From positions 1 through 23,285 of the forward strand of contig CAZBWE010000034.1 in the NCBI GenBank assembly GCA_964495465.1: a stretch of 23,285 bases of DNA, given 5' to 3'. The notes below the pieces were generated by a model. It was not told the DNA's origin, did no database searches, and saw nothing but the letters and a program-made list of their open reading frames with translations. Below are positions 22,543 to 23,285 of the stretch, one piece after another. Numbering within the stretch: position 1 is the stretch's first letter; the number at the start of each line of letters is the position of its first letter. The translations under genes were made by a program, and so were the position numbers. Source of the DNA: CAZBWE01 sp964495465 (GTDB lineage: Bacteria; Planctomycetota; Phycisphaerae; Sedimentisphaerales; Anaerobacaceae).

Positions 22543-22902
22543 TCACTGGGCCTTCTCATGCATTTGAGCGTTTTCATCGTGAGGTTTGTGGGGATTTTGC
22601 AATGCGATTGCACGCGATAGCTTGGTCACCATATCGGTCAAAACTACAGTCCGTCGCCTAAGTCCGATGATAAGAAATAAAAGAAAAAGATGTGAAAAAT
22701 AAAAGATAAGGTCAACGCCTCGTCCAACCCCGACGAGACCTGCCATAAAAGTTGAAACACTCGGAAATAAGACCAGAAAGAGCAGAAAGAAAAACATAAC
22801 AAGAGCAATTATTCTGTTGGTTAAAATTAACGACTTCTGAACCAGGAACGCCCTTAAAACTATCAAGAGAAAGATTATGAGAATAATTTTAATCGGGGTC
22901 AT
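22543..22902 (-). CDS. DUF2304 family membrane protein
   Basis: This 119-residue protein has three hydrophobic segments (about 3-20, 28-47 and 65-82). The DUF2304 signature is clear: FPSVSTFMAGLVGVGRGVDL, then the segment DLIFYFSHLF, and a C-terminal amphipathic region with LTDMVTKLSRAIAL. The start ATG overlaps the stop of the upstream glycosyltransferase (ATGA, 22899-22902), so the two are translationally coupled. DUF2304 proteins commonly sit beside family 2 glycosyltransferases in polysaccharide loci. A role as a small membrane partner of that enzyme is inferred. The final 20 residues are polar. Confidence 0.9.
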   Translation of the reverse strand: MTPIKIILIIFLLIVLRAFLVQKSLILTNRIIALVMFFFLLFLVLFPSVSTFMAGLVGVGRGVDLIFYFSHLFLLFLIIGLRRRTVVLTDMVTKLSRAIALQNPHKPHDENAQMHEKAQ

Positions 22903-23285
22903 TTTGTACCTCCTGTGAACAGTTCAAATAAAATATTAATAGAGTTAAAAATAGATTGTCCCTTGTTTTTTGAATATGTGGTATATCGAATAGAAACCGG
23001 CACTTCACGGTAGCTGAGTTTATTGCGAACAATCTCCGATAGAATCTCAGAGGAATGTGCCATTCGATTCTGAGTAAACCTGAATTTCTGAAGATATTTT
23101 GCTCTGAAAGCACGTATTCCATTGTGAGTATCTGTCACCTTCAAGCCGGTTGTTAGTCTGGTAAATGCAGCTGCCAGCTTTAGAGTTATTCTTTTTGTTT
23201 TGGGCATTCCCACAGGCGGCGCCGAGAGAAAACGGGACCCCAAAGCAACATCAACACCGCCGTTAAGCACCTCGTCCACCAGAGC
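22899..23285 (-). CDS. Family 2 glycosyltransferase, C-terminal part (runs off the window)
   Basis: The frame is open to the right edge of the window, so the N-terminal nucleotide-sugar-binding half is missing from view. The visible part has DVALGSRF (a GT2 motif of the polyprenyl-phosphate mannosyl/glucosyltransferase group), an RITLKLAAAFTRLTTG segment, TDTHNGIRAFR (the position of the DPM1-type D-x-x-x-G-x-R motif) and YREVPVSIRYTTYSKNKGQS near the C terminus. These enzymes transfer a sugar from a nucleotide donor to polyprenyl phosphate, making the lipid-linked sugar that GT-C enzymes use. That fits the two GT-C-like genes next to it, although they are on the other strand. There is a 4-bp overlap with the DUF2304 gene. 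Confidence 0.9.
   Translation of the reverse strand, partial: ALVDEVLNGGVDVALGSRFLSAPPVGMPKTKRITLKLAAAFTRLTTGLKVTDTHNGIRAFRAKYLQKFRFTQNRMAHSSEILSEIVRNKLSYREVPVSIRYTTYSKNKGQSIFNSINILFELFTGGTK

Overview
The window looks like a metagenome-assembled fragment from the Planctomycetota, most likely the class Phycisphaerae. That placement is an inference from gene content: a zinc-ribbon SpoVG, a metallophosphatase-like/tetraheme cytochrome fusion beside a DUF1573 lipoprotein, general secretion genes with weak or absent Shine-Dalgarno sites, and moderate GC. One scaffold gap of exactly 100 N lies at 16054-16153.

Layout. (1) 1-1531, + strand: ispE (isoprenoid precursor synthesis) and spoVG. (2) 1720-1998, - strand: a FlgM-like anti-sigma factor. 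(3) 2415-15929, - strand: a complete, colinear type II secretion system (T2SS) in the textbook order gspC-D-E-F-G-H-I-J-K-L-M. It has the inner-membrane clamp protein, secretin, ATPase, platform, major pseudopilin, four minor pseudopilins and the L/M assembly proteins. The prepilin peptidase (GspO) is not in the window and must be encoded elsewhere. (4) 16160-18679, - strand, upstream of gspC: a secreted tetraheme cytochrome fused to a degenerate 5'-nucleotidase-like domain, preceded by a DUF1573 lipoprotein. (5) 18680-19127: a divergent intergenic region with inverted repeats. (6) 19128-22491, + strand: two multi-membrane GT-C type glycosyltransferase-like proteins. (7) 22543-23285, - strand: a DUF2304 membrane protein translationally coupled to a family 2 glycosyltransferase that runs off the right edge.

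The T2SS genes should work as one machine. GspE powers GspF/L/M to assemble a GspG pseudopilus tipped by H/I/J/K, which pushes folded periplasmic proteins through GspD, with GspC linking the inner and outer membranes. Sections 6 and 7 look like part of a cell-surface glycan or glycolipid locus.

The most unusual signal is a set of five degenerate tandem arrays with a 7-nt period, each at or just before a gene start (ispE, spoVG, gspI, gspC and the cytochrome). In gspI the array is inside the ORF and encodes most of the pseudopilin leader peptide. In the cytochrome gene the start codon is part of a repeat unit. Other points of interest are an excisionase-type helix-turn-helix-like segment in the C-terminal extension of GspI, extra N-domains in GspD, and an exact 55-bp duplication flanking the N gap that is probably an assembly artefact.
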